DNA of 64,000 nt from positions 1 through 64,000 of the forward strand of contig DAITQM010000002.1 of NCBI GenBank assembly GCA_036832975.1. Direction: 5' to 3'. Positions 17,773-27,477 of this stretch are shown here, in pieces. The stretch is from DAITQM01 sp036832975 (lineage in GTDB: Bacteria > Pseudomonadota > Gammaproteobacteria > Xanthomonadales > Wenzhouxiangellaceae). The notes beneath the pieces are model-generated. The model did not search any database and was not told the origin of the DNA. It saw nothing but the letters and a program-made list of their open reading frames with translations. The position numbers and the translations under genes are program-made. The stretch's first letter is position 1. Every line of letters starts with the position of its first letter.

Positions 17773-19260
17773 ATGACCGACACGACCGCCCCAAGCCGCC
17801 GCCGCACCAAAATCGTCGCCACGCTGGGACCGGCGACCGATCCGCCGGAGACGTTACAGGCGCTGATCGCCGCCGGTGCCGATGTGCTGCGCATCAATTT
17901 TTCGCATGCCCCGCCCGCGGCGCAGCGCCAACGGGTCGAGGCGGCGCGCGCCGCGGCCGCCGCCGCCGGGCGCGAGGTGGCGATCCTCGCCGACCTGGCC
18001 GGTCCCAAGCTGCGCATCGGCGAGATCGAAGGCGGCAGCGTGACGCTGGTCAACGGCCAGCCGTTTGTCCTCGATACGGCGCCGGAGGCGGCGCCCGGCA
18101 ACGCGCACGGCGTCGGCGTCAGTTACGCCGGCCTGGTGCGTGACGTCGAACCTGGCGCCGTGCTGCTGCTCGACGACGGGCTGATCGAGTTGTCGGTCAA
18201 GGCCATTGCCGGCACGCGCATCGAGTGCACTGTGCTCGCCGGCGGCGAGTTGGCGAGTCGCAAAGGCTTGAACCTGAAAGGCGGCGGCTTGTCGCTCGGC
18301 GGCATCGGCGAGCGCGATCGCGACGATATCCACCAGGCGGCCGCACTTGGTGTCGATTACCTCGCCGTCTCGTTTCCGCGCAGCGCCGAGGACATGCGGG
18401 TGGCGCGCCGCCTGCTGCGCGCCGCCGGCGGCCACGCAGCGCTGATCGCCAAGATCGAACGCAGCGAAGCGATCGCCCGGCTCGACGAGATCGTCGAGAC
18501 TTCCGATGCGCTGCTCGTCGCGCGTGGCGACCTCGGGGTCGAAATCGGCGACGCTGAACTGCCCGGCTTGCAGAAACGGATCATCCATACGGCGCTCGAC
18601 TACAACCGGACCGTGATCACCGCGACGCAGATGATGCAGTCGATGATCACCTCTCCGGTGCCGACCCGCGCCGAGGTGCTCGACGTGGCCAATGCGGTGA
18701 TCGACGGCACCGACGCGGTGATGTTGTCGGCCGAGACCGCCGTCGGCCGCCACCCGGTCAAGGTCGTCGAGGCGATGTGCCGCATCTGCCTCGGCGCCGA
18801 ACGTCACTGCGCCGCGTTGCACCGCGACAGCGAGTTGAAAGTGCAGCACGGTCGCCTCGACCAGGCGATCGCGATGGCGGCGCTGCACACGTCGCGCCAG
18901 GTGCCGATCGACGCCATCGTGGCGTTGACCGAATCGGGCTCGACCGCGCAATGGCTGTCGCGCGTCGGCTCGGCTACACCGATTTTCGCCCTGTCGCCTA
19001 ACTTGAACAGCCGGCGGCGCATGGCGCTCTATCGCAATGTCTTTCCGGTGGACTATGCGCCGGCGGCGAACACCATGGACGAGGTGGCGAGCGGCGCGGT
19101 GGCGCACCTGACCGCCGCCGGATACCTCATGCCCGGCCACCGCGTGCTGATCACGATGGGCGACCAGCTCGGCCGCGAGGGCGGCACCAACACGTTGCGC
19201 CTGGTCCAGATCGGCGGCGACGGCCGGCCGGATCCGCAGGCGGCGCTGAGCTATCGTTGA
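17773..19260 (+). CDS. pyk: Pyruvate kinase
   Basis: A glycolytic enzyme that moves phosphate from phosphoenolpyruvate to ADP. The 495-residue protein has RINFSHA near 40, AKIERSEAI with the catalytic Lys, ARGDLGVE, TATQMMQSM and GTDAVMLSAETAVG, all in the expected order. A C-terminal allosteric domain ends SNTLRLV-like (here TNTLRLVQIG). ATG 17773 is chosen because the conserved KIVATLGPA begins 12 residues later. Its TGA overlaps the TTG start of the next gene. Confidence 0.95.
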   Translation: MTDTTAPSRRRTKIVATLGPATDPPETLQALIAAGADVLRINFSHAPPAAQRQRVEAARAAAAAAGREVAILADLAGPKLRIGEIEGGSVTLVNGQPFVLDTAPEAAPGNAHGVGVSYAGLVRDVEPGAVLLLDDGLIELSVKAIAGTRIECTVLAGGELASRKGLNLKGGGLSLGGIGERDRDDIHQAAALGVDYLAVSFPRSAEDMRVARRLLRAAGGHAALIAKIERSEAIARLDEIVETSDALLVARGDLGVEIGDAELPGLQKRIIHTALDYNRTVITATQMMQSMITSPVPTRAEVLDVANAVIDGTDAVMLSAETAVGRHPVKVVEAMCRICLGAERHCAALHRDSELKVQHGRLDQAIAMAALHTSRQVPIDAIVALTESGSTAQWLSRVGSATPIFALSPNLNSRRRMALYRNVFPVDYAPAANTMDEVASGAVAHLTAAGYLMPGHRVLITMGDQLGREGGTNTLRLVQIGGDGRPDPQAALSYR

Positions 19261-20084
19261 ACGCTGCGGCCTGGCTGCTGCTCGCTGGCGGCGGCGCCGT
19301 GCTGCTTTGGCTTTACGGCTGGCCCGCCTGGCGCCGCCGGCGCGCGCTGTCGCAACCGCTCGATCCCGCCTGGCCGGCCTCTCTCGCCGCCCAGTGCCAT
19401 TGGTACCGCCGGCTGCCGCGTCTCGATCGCCTGCGGCTGCAACGGTTGATGGTCGAGTTTTTGGAACACGTCACGTTTGTCGGCCTCGGCGGCTTGGAAG
19501 TCGGCGAACCGATGCGCTTGAAAGTGGCGGCCGAGGCGTGCCGCATGCGGCTTGGCCTGGGTCCGCCGGTCTTTCCGGCCGTGCGCTTTATCTATCTTTA
19601 TCCCGGCCCGTGGCGGGCGCGGATCCACGAAGAGAGCGAGGACGGCGTCGTCCACGAAGGTGAGGATGAACGCAGCGGCGAGACCTGGCACGAGGGCCTG
19701 GTGTTCCTCGCCTGGGACGAGATCGCCGCCGCTGGCGAAACGGGCGGCGCGGCCGGCGCCTATCATTTGGTCGCCCATGAATTCGCCCATGTGCTCGATC
19801 ACGAGTGGGGTCTGACGGCCGGGATCGACGAGCGCGGCGAACTCGAAAACGGCGTTTCCGGCACCGGCGTCCGAGCGTGCCTGGCGGCGGAATATCGTGC
19901 CTTGTGCGCCGCTGAACAGGCCGGTTGGGCGCTGTGGCTTGACGATTACGCCACGGCCGATCCGGCCGAATTTTTCGCCGTCGCGAGCGAAGCGTATTTC
20001 GACCGCCGCTCAGCGCTCGCCACCGCTCGCCCGGCGCTCCACGACTGCCTCCGGAAGATCTATCGCGATGGCAAAATCGGCTGA
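19257..20084 (+). CDS. MtfA-like zinc peptidase (glucose-regulated metallopeptidase family)
   Basis: A 275-residue protein of the MtfA family. The zinc site HEFAH is at 174-178, and a downstream EFFAVASEAYF supplies the third ligand Glu. An N-terminal membrane-spanning segment (about 4-22) is present, as in many relatives. MtfA binds the repressor Mlc and influences sugar uptake in E. coli, and the same role here is only an inference. The TTG start at 19257 overlaps the pyk stop (TTGA), which ties it to sugar metabolism. Its 3' end overlaps thrB by 17 nt. Confidence 0.85.
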   Translation: MNAAAWLLLAGGGAVLLWLYGWPAWRRRRALSQPLDPAWPASLAAQCHWYRRLPRLDRLRLQRLMVEFLEHVTFVGLGGLEVGEPMRLKVAAEACRMRLGLGPPVFPAVRFIYLYPGPWRARIHEESEDGVVHEGEDERSGETWHEGLVFLAWDEIAAAGETGGAAGAYHLVAHEFAHVLDHEWGLTAGIDERGELENGVSGTGVRACLAAEYRALCAAEQAGWALWLDDYATADPAEFFAVASEAYFDRRSALATARPALHDCLRKIYRDGKIG

Positions 20085-21021
20085 ATCGCGCCGCCCTGGC
20101 CGCCTTGCGGCACGCGCTCCAGCCTGCGTTGGCAACCTCGGGCCGGGATTCGATTTGCTCGGTCACACGATCGCCGGGCCGGCCGATATCGTCACGGTCA
20201 GAAAAACCGCCGAACCGGGAGTGCGGATCGAACGGATCTCGGGCGTCGCCACCGATCTGCCGGACGATCCACAGCGCAATACGGCGGGCCGGGCATTGCT
20301 TTCGTTGTGCCGGGCCGCCGGTCTAACGCACGGCTTCGCCGTCGAAATCAATAAAGGGATTCCGCTCGGCTCGGGCCTCGGCGGTTCGGCCGCCTCGGCG
20401 GTCGCCGCGCTGGTTGCGGCCAATGGCCTGTTGCCCGAACCGCTCGACCGCCCGGCGCTCTACCCGCACGCCATGGCCGGTGAAGCAGCGGCCACCGGCG
20501 GCGCGGCGGTCGGCGACAATGTCGGACCGATGCTGACCGGCGGCTTGGCGCTGGCCGCGGCCGGCGTGTTGCGGCGCCTGACCGTACCCGCCGCCTGGCA
20601 CTGCGCCGTCGTCCACCCGCCTATGGTCATCGAAACCCGCGCCGCCCGCAACGTCCTGGTTGCGCCCTGGCCGCTGGCGGCGATCACCGCGCACAGTGCG
20701 CATCTGGCTTTGTTGCTGCTCGGCTGTCTCAGCGGTGACGAAACGTTGGTCCGGGCCGGACTTAAGGACCAACTGATCGAGCCCCGGCGCGCGGCGCTGG
20801 TGCCGCACCTCGAAGCCTGCCAGCGTGCCGCGGCCACCGCCGGGGCGCTGGGGTGTACGATTTCCGGCGCCGGGCCGGCGGTCTTCGCCTGGTTCACCGG
20901 ACGCGCCGCCGCCGAGAGCGGCGGCCGCTTGTTGCAGGCCGCGTGTGCCGCCCAAGGGCTCGAGGCGGCCCTTTACGTCTCGCCGATCAACGGTCCGGCG
21001 GCCGAAATATTATCTGAGTGA
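20068..21021 (+). CDS. thrB: Homoserine kinase (GHMP family)
   Basis: It phosphorylates homoserine in threonine synthesis. The 317-residue protein has the GHMP ATP-binding motif GIPLGSGLGGSAASAVAAL near residues 93-111, the N-terminal PACVGNLGPGFDLLG segment and the C-terminal CTISGAGPAVFAW. ATG 20068 lies inside the end of the MtfA-like gene (17-nt overlap) and restores the usual N-terminus. thrA and thrC are not nearby. Confidence 0.9.
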   Translation: MAKSAESRRPGRLAARAPACVGNLGPGFDLLGHTIAGPADIVTVRKTAEPGVRIERISGVATDLPDDPQRNTAGRALLSLCRAAGLTHGFAVEINKGIPLGSGLGGSAASAVAALVAANGLLPEPLDRPALYPHAMAGEAAATGGAAVGDNVGPMLTGGLALAAAGVLRRLTVPAAWHCAVVHPPMVIETRAARNVLVAPWPLAAITAHSAHLALLLLGCLSGDETLVRAGLKDQLIEPRRAALVPHLEACQRAAATAGALGCTISGAGPAVFAWFTGRAAAESGGRLLQAACAAQGLEAALYVSPINGPAAEILSE

Positions 21022-21040
21022 GAAAAAATCGAGGCCATCC

Positions 21041-21574
21041 ATGAACGCCAACGAACTCAAACGCTTGATCAACAATGTCGCTGACTTTCCGTCGCCCGGC
21101 ATTTTGTTCCGCGACATCAGTCCGCTGCTCGCCGATGGCCGGGCCTACCGCACGGCGCTTGACCAGATGGCCGAACAGCTTGCGGCGTTCGAATGGACAG
21201 CGATCGCCGGTATCGAGGCGCGGGGTTTTATTTTCGCCGCGCCACTTGCCGCGACCTTAGGTAAACCATTCTATCCGGTGCGTAAGGCGGGCAAACTCCC
21301 GGTGGTCGGGGCGCGGGCGAGCTACGACCTCGAATACGGTCGCGACCGGCTAGAACTCCCCGGCGGCCTGCCGCTCGCCGATTGCCGGATCGCCATTGTC
21401 GATGACGTCTTGGCCACCGGCGGCACCGCCTTGGCCGTCAAGCGCATGCTCGACGAGGCCGGAGCGCAGATCGCCTGTTTGAGCTTTTTGATCGAACTGT
21501 TGCCGTTGGCCGGCCGCCGGCGCTTCGGCGACATACCGGTGACCAGCGTCATCCGCTACGCCGCCGACGAATGA
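21041..21574 (+). CDS. apt: Adenine phosphoribosyltransferase
   Basis: A purine salvage enzyme that converts adenine and PRPP to AMP and pyrophosphate. The 177-residue protein has the family's conserved DFPSPGILFRDISPLL, the IEARGFIF segment and the PRPP-binding VDDVLATGGT. It starts 19 bp after thrB in the same direction. It converges on ispA across 45 bp. Confidence 0.95.
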   Translation: MNANELKRLINNVADFPSPGILFRDISPLLADGRAYRTALDQMAEQLAAFEWTAIAGIEARGFIFAAPLAATLGKPFYPVRKAGKLPVVGARASYDLEYGRDRLELPGGLPLADCRIAIVDDVLATGGTALAVKRMLDEAGAQIACLSFLIELLPLAGRRRFGDIPVTSVIRYAADE

Positions 21575-21619
21575 GCGGCGAGGGGTGCGCTCATTCGCCC
21601 CGCTTTCAATTCGTTCCGG

Positions 21620-22516
21620 CTAAAACCGCCTGAGCACGATGTAATCGGCCAGCCGGCGCAGCCCAGCGGCCCGGGCGCCGTAAGGCTCCAGCACGCCGAG
21701 CGCTTCTTCGTGTAAAGCCTGGACGCGGGCGCGGGCGTGTTCTGTGCCGTGGCAATGGGCATAGTTGGCTTTTTCCTGAACGAGGTCGGAGCCCTGCGGT
21801 TTGCCCAGTTCGGCGGTGCTCCCTTCGAGGTCGAGCAGATCGTCGTGGATCTGGAACGCCACGCCGATGGCCTGGGCGAAGCGGTCGAGGCCGGCCAGGT
21901 CAGCGGCTGTGCTCTCGGCGGCGGCCAGCGCGCCAAGCCGGATACTGGCGCTGATCAGGGCGCCGGTCTTCAGCGCGAACATCCGTTCGATGGCCTCGGG
22001 AGTCGGCGTCTGGCCGGTCAGTTCCATATCCAACACCTGGCCGCCGACCATCCCCTCGGCGCCGGCCGCCGCGGCGAGGATGACGACCGCTTCGGCGGCG
22101 CGGCCGGCCGCCGGCCAGCGGGCGTCGGTCCCGCCCAGCCAGCCGAAAGCCGCGGCCTGCAACGCATCGCCGGCGAGGATGGCGGAGGCCTCGTCATAGG
22201 CGAGATGCAGCGTCGGCCGGCCGCGGCGCAGGTCATCGTCGTCCATCGCCGGCAGGTCGTCGTGGATCAGCGAGTAAGTGTGGATGCACTCGACGGCGAT
22301 GGCCGGGGCGAGCAACGCCGCGTCATCCGCCCCGAACAACCGGCCCGCGGCCTGCACGAGCAGCGGCCGAATCCGTTTGCCGCCGGCGAGCAGGCTGTAG
22401 CGCATCGCCGCGGTCAGTTCCGGCGGGCCGGGGTGGTCGTCCAGCCAGGTGGCAAGGCGCTGATTGAGACGGTCGATGAAGGCGCACTGGTCGCCGGTAA
22501 AATTCGTTTTCGACAT
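21620..22516 (-). CDS. ispA: Farnesyl diphosphate synthase
   Basis: A short-chain trans-prenyltransferase (298 residues) that adds IPP to DMAPP/GPP to give farnesyl diphosphate. The first aspartate-rich motif DDLPAMDDD starts at residue 86, and the second reads DDLLDLEG (usual DDILDV-type). GGKRIRPLL near 45 is the IPP site. It is divergent from the squalene synthase gene 385 bp away and supplies its substrate. No dxs or xseB flanks it. Confidence 0.92.
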   Translation of the reverse strand: MSKTNFTGDQCAFIDRLNQRLATWLDDHPGPPELTAAMRYSLLAGGKRIRPLLVQAAGRLFGADDAALLAPAIAVECIHTYSLIHDDLPAMDDDDLRRGRPTLHLAYDEASAILAGDALQAAAFGWLGGTDARWPAAGRAAEAVVILAAAAGAEGMVGGQVLDMELTGQTPTPEAIERMFALKTGALISASIRLGALAAAESTAADLAGLDRFAQAIGVAFQIHDDLLDLEGSTAELGKPQGSDLVQEKANYAHCHGTEHARARVQALHEEALGVLEPYGARAAGLRRLADYIVLRRF

Positions 22517-22901
22517 CGGTGTTCAAATCCTGCCCGCCGGATCGGTTCCGGGCGGTGTACGAAGGGACCGCCGAGGTGCGCCGCCGGCACCGACGGCGTA
22601 AAGCGCGGCTTGATTCTGGTAAGATTATAGGCTGTTCGATGGTCTTTATCGGATGTTCGGTGCGCGTGATGCCGCCGACTCGACCGCCGCCGTTAAAACC
22701 GCGGTTGTTCACCCCCGGCGGCTCTCGGGGCGGCCGGTTCGGGATGTACCCGCCCCGGTCGTGAACGATTGTGCCGTATTGCGGGTCAATAACCTGTGAC
22801 GCGGGTTCCGGACGCGCGGTGAGTGAAGGGGGACGCGCCCTGTCCACCGGGGGATTGCCGGGCCTGTGAGTAACCGAGTGCCAGAAGAAAGGAGCAGCCG
22901 C
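22517..22901. other. Divergent ispA / squalene synthase promoter region
   Basis: 385 bp without a supportable gene. Small frames exist but show no family resemblance or start signal. The region must hold the promoters of ispA and of the hopanoid operon. AAGGAG at 22888-22893 is the ribosome binding site of the squalene synthase gene. I cannot assign -35/-10 boxes with confidence. Confidence 0.6.
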
Positions 22902-24041
22902 GTGGCAATAGACCAACAACAAAAAGCAACTCCGGACCGGCAAACCGTTTCCCTCGACGAGGCCCTGGCCTATCAGCAGCGCATCCTGCCCGAAGTGTCG
23001 CGCACCTTCGCGCTGACCATTCCGCAACTGCCGCCCGAATTGCACCCGGTCATCGCCAACGCCTATTTATTGTGCCGGATCGCCGATACCATCGAGGACG
23101 ATCCGGGCTTGACACCCGAGGACAAAAGCCGCTTCCAGGCACAGTTCGTCGCCGCGATCGCCGGTCACGAAAAACCGCACGCTTTCGCGATCGAACTGGC
23201 CTCGCGGCTGAGTGCCGTCACGTTGCCGGCCGAACGCGAGCTGGTCGCCAACAGCGCCAAAGTGCTGCGCTACACCCACACCCTCGACCCGTTGCAGCGC
23301 GGCGCGCTGCTCAACTGCGTCAGCATCATGTGCCGCGGCATGGGCAAGTTCCAGCGCAGCGCCTCGCTCGCCGGCCTGCCGACGCTGAATGACCTCGACC
23401 AGTATTGTTATTTCGTCGCCGGCGTCGTCGGCGAGATGCTGACCGAATTGTTCTGCCACTACGACCGCCGCATCGAAGCCCGGCGCGACGCCCTGGTGCG
23501 GCTGGCCTCCGCGTTCGGGCAGGGTTTGCAGCTCACCAACATCATCAAGGATGTCTGGGAGGATCGGGCGCGCGGCGTTTGCTGGTGGCCGCGCGAGGTG
23601 TTCGCCGCCGAAGGCATCGAACTTGCCAACCTCGAAACGGCCCGGGCGCAGAAGCCGTTCGGCCGGGCGCTCGGCCGGCTGGTCGGCGTGGCGCACGGTC
23701 ATTTGCACCATGCTTTGTCCTATACGTTGTGTATTCCGCGCGATCAGACCGGCATCCGGCGATTTTGTCTGTGGGCCATCGGCCTGGCGATTCTGACTTT
23801 GCAGAATGTCCAGCAGCATCACGATTATCGCCAGGGCGGCCAGGTCAAGGTCACCCGCCGCCGGATGTGGCGCATGATCCGGCTGGTCAATTTTTCGAGC
23901 CGCAGCAACTGGATGCTGAAGCGGCTGTTCGAATGGGTGGCGCGCGATCTGCCTTACGTCGAGATCGATCCGGGCAGCTTGCCGAGCGCCTGGCGCGAGC
24001 CTGCCGCCGCGGCGGCCCGGCACCTGGCGGTGAATTCGTGA
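22902..24041 (+). CDS. sqs: Squalene synthase (farnesyl-diphosphate farnesyltransferase)
   Basis: It condenses two farnesyl diphosphates to squalene, the hopanoid precursor, at the inner membrane. The 379-residue protein has SRTFALTIPQL, the first aspartate motif DTIEDD (about 66-71) and the second, NIIKDVWED. A hydrophobic C-terminal segment (FCLWAIGLAILTL) could anchor it. It resembles the single-enzyme eukaryote-like synthases rather than the HpnC/HpnD pair. GTG 22902 is preferred because AAGGAG lies 8 nt upstream; GTG 22866 would add 12 residues. It is first in the hopanoid operon. Confidence 0.88.
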   Translation: MAIDQQQKATPDRQTVSLDEALAYQQRILPEVSRTFALTIPQLPPELHPVIANAYLLCRIADTIEDDPGLTPEDKSRFQAQFVAAIAGHEKPHAFAIELASRLSAVTLPAERELVANSAKVLRYTHTLDPLQRGALLNCVSIMCRGMGKFQRSASLAGLPTLNDLDQYCYFVAGVVGEMLTELFCHYDRRIEARRDALVRLASAFGQGLQLTNIIKDVWEDRARGVCWWPREVFAAEGIELANLETARAQKPFGRALGRLVGVAHGHLHHALSYTLCIPRDQTGIRRFCLWAIGLAILTLQNVQQHHDYRQGGQVKVTRRRMWRMIRLVNFSSRSNWMLKRLFEWVARDLPYVEIDPGSLPSAWREPAAAAARHLAVNS

Positions 24042-24092
24042 ACCGGGTACAATGCTGTTTCGTACATCACTACAACCAATAATGACGCCGCC

Positions 24093-26126
24093 ATGACCGA
24101 ATCACTCAGTCGCAGTACATTCGAAGCCCTGGTCGCCGCGACCGGCGGCATCGCCCTCCACGGCCGGCCGCAACCGGCGTTGCCGCCCATGCCGGAGCCG
24201 GTGCCCGTCGAAGCGCCGGCGCCGGCGGCCGAAACGCTGCGCCGCAGCCGCTTGCAGGCGGCGGTGGAACGGGCGATACGCGGCCTGTTAGCGGCGCAGT
24301 GCGACGATGGGCATTGGTGTTTCGCACTCGAAGCCGATTGCACGATCCCGGCCGAATACATCCTGTTGCTGCACTATCTCGGCGAGGCGCGCCCCGACCG
24401 CGAGCGCAAAATCGCCGCCTATCTGCGCAGCCGCCAGGCGGCGCACGGGGGTTGGCCGCTGTATCACGGCGGCGACCTTGACCTGAGCTGTTCGGTGAAG
24501 GTCTATTACGCGCTGAAACTGGCCGGCGACGATCCGGATGCGCCGCATATGCGACGGGCGCGCGAGGCGATACTGGCGCGCGGCGGCGCGGCGCGGTGCA
24601 ATGTCTTCACCCGCATCGCGCTGGCCATGTTCGGCCAGGTGCCGTGGCGCGCCGTGCCCTACATCCCGCCGGAAGTGATGCTGTTGCCGCGCTGGTTCCC
24701 GTTCCATATCAGCAAAGTGGCGTACTGGTCGCGGACGGTGATGGTGCCGCTGTTCGTGATCTATGCCTTCAAACCGCGCGCCGCCAACCCGTCCGGCACC
24801 GGCATCGGCGAGTTGTTCACCATTCCTCCCGAGCGCGAGCGGGGTTATTTTCCGATCCGCTCGCCGCTCAACCGCTTGTTCCTGTGGCTGGAGCGGACCT
24901 CGCGGCTACTGCTCGATCCGCTGGTGCCGGGTTTTGTCCGCCGTGCCGCGATCGCCCGCGCCGAGGCCTGGTTTGTCGAACGCCTGAACGGCGAGGATGG
25001 CCTGGGTGGCATTTTCCCGGCGATGGTCAATGCCCTGATCGCTCTTGATCTTTTGGGTTACGACAAAAGCCATCCGTTGCGTTGTGCGGCACGCCAGGCG
25101 ATCGATCGCCTGTTGGTCGAACACGACGACACAATGTATTGCCAGCCGTGCGTGTCGCCTGTCTGGGATACCGGTTTGAGCGCGCTGGCGCTGCAGGAAA
25201 CGGGTGACGCCGCGGCTCAGGCCGCGGCGGAGCGGGGCCTGGAGTGGCTCGCGGCGCGGCAAGTCACCGCTGCGCCGGGCGACTGGCGCGACAACCACCC
25301 CGATCTGGCCGGCGGCGGTTGGGCTTTCCAGTATCGCAACGATCATTATCCGGATCTCGACGATACCGCGGCCATCGCCTGGGCGATGATGAATTCGTCA
25401 TCTCCCGCCAAGTATGAAACGGCAGTCGAGCGCGCCGTCACCTGGCTCATCGGGATGCGCTCGCAAAATGGCGGCTTCGCCTCGTTCGACGCCGACAACA
25501 CCCATTATTATCTCAACGAAATTCCGTTCGCTGACCACGGCGCGCTGCTTGACCCACCGACCGCCGACGTCAGCGCCCGCGTCCTCGGCCTGCTCGGGCG
25601 GTATGACGACGACGAGCACCGTGAAATCGTCGAGCGCCTCATGGTGTATCTCAAAGCCGAGCAGGAACCGAGCGGCGCCTGGTTCGGCCGCTGGGGGACA
25701 AATTATATTTACGGCACCTGGTCGGTATTGGCGGCACTCGAACAGCTCGGTGCCGATCCCCGCGAGCCGTGGATCCGGGCGGCGGCGAATTGGTTGAAAA
25801 AAGTGCAGCGCGACGATGGCGGCTGGGGTGAAACGAACGACAGTTACGCCAATCCGGCGCTCGCCGGCCGCGCCGATGACAGCACCGCGCATCACACCGC
25901 CTGGGCGCTGCTCGGCCTGATCGCCGCCGGCGAAGGGCATTCGGCGGCGGTGGCGCGCGGCATCGAATGGCTGATCGCGACCCAGGAAGATGGTGGCCTG
26001 TGGTCCGATCCATGGTTCACCGCGCCGGGCTTTCCGCGCGTGTTTTACCTGAAGTATCACGGCTATTCCAGCTATTTCCCATTATGGGCCCTGGCTCGCT
26101 ATCGGAATCTGGCGGCCGGTCACTGA
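24093..26126 (+). CDS. shc: Squalene-hopene cyclase
   Basis: This monotopic membrane enzyme cyclises squalene to hopene/hopanol. At 677 residues it has the usual length. The protonating motif DLDDTA is at 421-426. Several QW repeats are visible, for example GEWRDNHPD-GGGWAFQ-like and DGGWGETNDSY segments, and AWALLGL near the C-terminus. It follows sqs by 51 bp and overlaps hpnG. Its N-terminal about 45 residues are Pro/Ala-rich and not conserved. Confidence 0.96.
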   Translation: MTESLSRSTFEALVAATGGIALHGRPQPALPPMPEPVPVEAPAPAAETLRRSRLQAAVERAIRGLLAAQCDDGHWCFALEADCTIPAEYILLLHYLGEARPDRERKIAAYLRSRQAAHGGWPLYHGGDLDLSCSVKVYYALKLAGDDPDAPHMRRAREAILARGGAARCNVFTRIALAMFGQVPWRAVPYIPPEVMLLPRWFPFHISKVAYWSRTVMVPLFVIYAFKPRAANPSGTGIGELFTIPPERERGYFPIRSPLNRLFLWLERTSRLLLDPLVPGFVRRAAIARAEAWFVERLNGEDGLGGIFPAMVNALIALDLLGYDKSHPLRCAARQAIDRLLVEHDDTMYCQPCVSPVWDTGLSALALQETGDAAAQAAAERGLEWLAARQVTAAPGDWRDNHPDLAGGGWAFQYRNDHYPDLDDTAAIAWAMMNSSSPAKYETAVERAVTWLIGMRSQNGGFASFDADNTHYYLNEIPFADHGALLDPPTADVSARVLGLLGRYDDDEHREIVERLMVYLKAEQEPSGAWFGRWGTNYIYGTWSVLAALEQLGADPREPWIRAAANWLKKVQRDDGGWGETNDSYANPALAGRADDSTAHHTAWALLGLIAAGEGHSAAVARGIEWLIATQEDGGLWSDPWFTAPGFPRVFYLKYHGYSSYFPLWALARYRNLAAGH

Positions 26127-26830
26127 CGGCACTGGTCTGCGCCCTGACCTGGGAGGCCCGGTGCTTACCGGCGAACGCCGGAGCGCTCGCCGCCGTCACT
26201 TGCGGTATGGGGGCCGCAGCGGCCAAGATCGCGGCCCGCCGCCTGGCCGAATCCGGGGCCGCGGCGCTGTTCAGCTTCGGCAGCGCCGGGGCGCTCGATC
26301 CCACGCTGCGCACGGCGGATGTCCTGCTGCCGGCGGGGGTCATCGACGAAACCGGCGGGCGGTGGCCGGTCGATCACGGCCTGCACCGCTTCTTAAGCGC
26401 GCTTTTCGCCCCATACCGGCCGTGTACCGCGGATTTATTAGCCGTTGGCCGGCCGCTGGCCGGCGTCCAGGCCAAAATCGAGCACTGGGACACCGGCGCC
26501 GCGGCGGCAGTCGATATGGAAAGCGCCGCGCTCGCCGCGGTGGCCGCAGAGTACGCCGTGCCGTTTGCGGTGCTCCGCGTCGTGATCGACGAACAGCGGC
26601 ACGCCGTACCGGAAGTGCTGCTCGCCGCCTGTGATCCGTTCGGCCGGGTTGCGCCGGCGCGTGTCGCCGCCTTGCTGCTCGGCCGGCGCGTCGGCTGGCG
26701 GCAGGTCGCCGACTTGGCGCGGGCCCGGCGGCGTGCCGCCCAGCGCTTGCGCCGCCTGGGCCGCGAACTTGTCGCCGGCTGGGAGTCGAACAATCAGTAT
26801 TCCTGCCGTTACAACGGGAGTGAGGAATGA
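26084..26830 (+). CDS. hpnG: Hopanoid-associated nucleoside phosphorylase HpnG
   Basis: A 248-residue purine-nucleoside-phosphorylase-fold protein. HpnG removes adenine from adenosylhopane to give ribosylhopane in bacteriohopanepolyol synthesis. Visible are the FSFGSAGALDP loop, AAVDMESAALAA with the nucleoside-binding Glu, and AVPFAVLRVVID. ATG 26084 lies inside the end of shc (43-nt overlap); later starts would cut into the conserved N-terminal strand. Its stop overlaps hpnM by 4 nt (ATGA). Confidence 0.88.
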   Translation: MGPGSLSESGGRSLTALVCALTWEARCLPANAGALAAVTCGMGAAAAKIAARRLAESGAAALFSFGSAGALDPTLRTADVLLPAGVIDETGGRWPVDHGLHRFLSALFAPYRPCTADLLAVGRPLAGVQAKIEHWDTGAAAAVDMESAALAAVAAEYAVPFAVLRVVIDEQRHAVPEVLLAACDPFGRVAPARVAALLLGRRVGWRQVADLARARRRAAQRLRRLGRELVAGWESNNQYSCRYNGSEE

Positions 26831-27477
26831 AAATACAGATTCAAGACCGCTGTCCCCCTGTCACGATTGTGCTGGTTTTGCTGGGCCTGTTATGGAGCGC
26901 AGCCGTCATGGCGGCTGAAACGGTCGCCGAACCGCCCGCCAGTGACGCCGCCCCAGCGGTCGTCGTCGAAGCGCTCGAACGCGGCCTGATCGCCGCGATG
27001 CGGGCCGGTAAGACGATGGATTTTGCGGCGCGCAGCGACTTTTTGCGGCCGCTGATCGAACGGACGCTCGATATTCCCCGGATGGGGCGTTTTATCTTCG
27101 CCGCCCACTGGCGGACGTTCGACGAGCCGGCCCAACAGCAGTTTATCGCCGCTTTCACCCGGCTCAGTGTCGCCAACTATGCCGATCATTTCGATCAGTA
27201 CAAAGGCGAGCGTTTCGAAGCGGTGACCGTTGAGCAACCCGACGAGACGCGCGCCCGCGTCCGCCACCGGTTGATCAAAGGCAGCGGTGAGGCGGTGGCG
27301 TTCGATTATCTGTTGTTCAACAATAATGGGGAATGGCGCATTATCAATATCATCACCGACGGAGTTAGCGACTTGGCGCTGAAACGCTCGCAGTACGGCA
27401 CGCTGTACGACCAAGGTGGTCTGCCGGCGGTGATCGAGGAAATCGAGGCGCAGAGCCGCAAGCTGGCCCATGAGTGA
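26827..27477 (+). CDS. hpnM: HpnM, MlaC/Ttg2D-like periplasmic protein
   Basis: A 216-residue exported protein. The signal peptide spans about 1-30 (ending AVMAAE). It has the MlaC-type fold with FAARSDFLRPLIERTLDIPRM and FDYLLFNNNGEWRIINI. HpnM is thought to carry hopanoids across the periplasm with the RND protein HpnN, by analogy with MlaC. The ATG overlaps the hpnG stop, and the 3' end overlaps hpnN by 8 nt. Confidence 0.88.
   Translation: MKIQIQDRCPPVTIVLVLLGLLWSAAVMAAETVAEPPASDAAPAVVVEALERGLIAAMRAGKTMDFAARSDFLRPLIERTLDIPRMGRFIFAAHWRTFDEPAQQQFIAAFTRLSVANYADHFDQYKGERFEAVTVEQPDETRARVRHRLIKGSGEAVAFDYLLFNNNGEWRIINIITDGVSDLALKRSQYGTLYDQGGLPAVIEEIEAQSRKLAHE

Noticed and set aside
22519..22764. 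Small gene upstream of squalene synthase
   Set aside because: No start signal or similarity; Arg/Pro-rich sequence typical of a random frame in GC-rich DNA.
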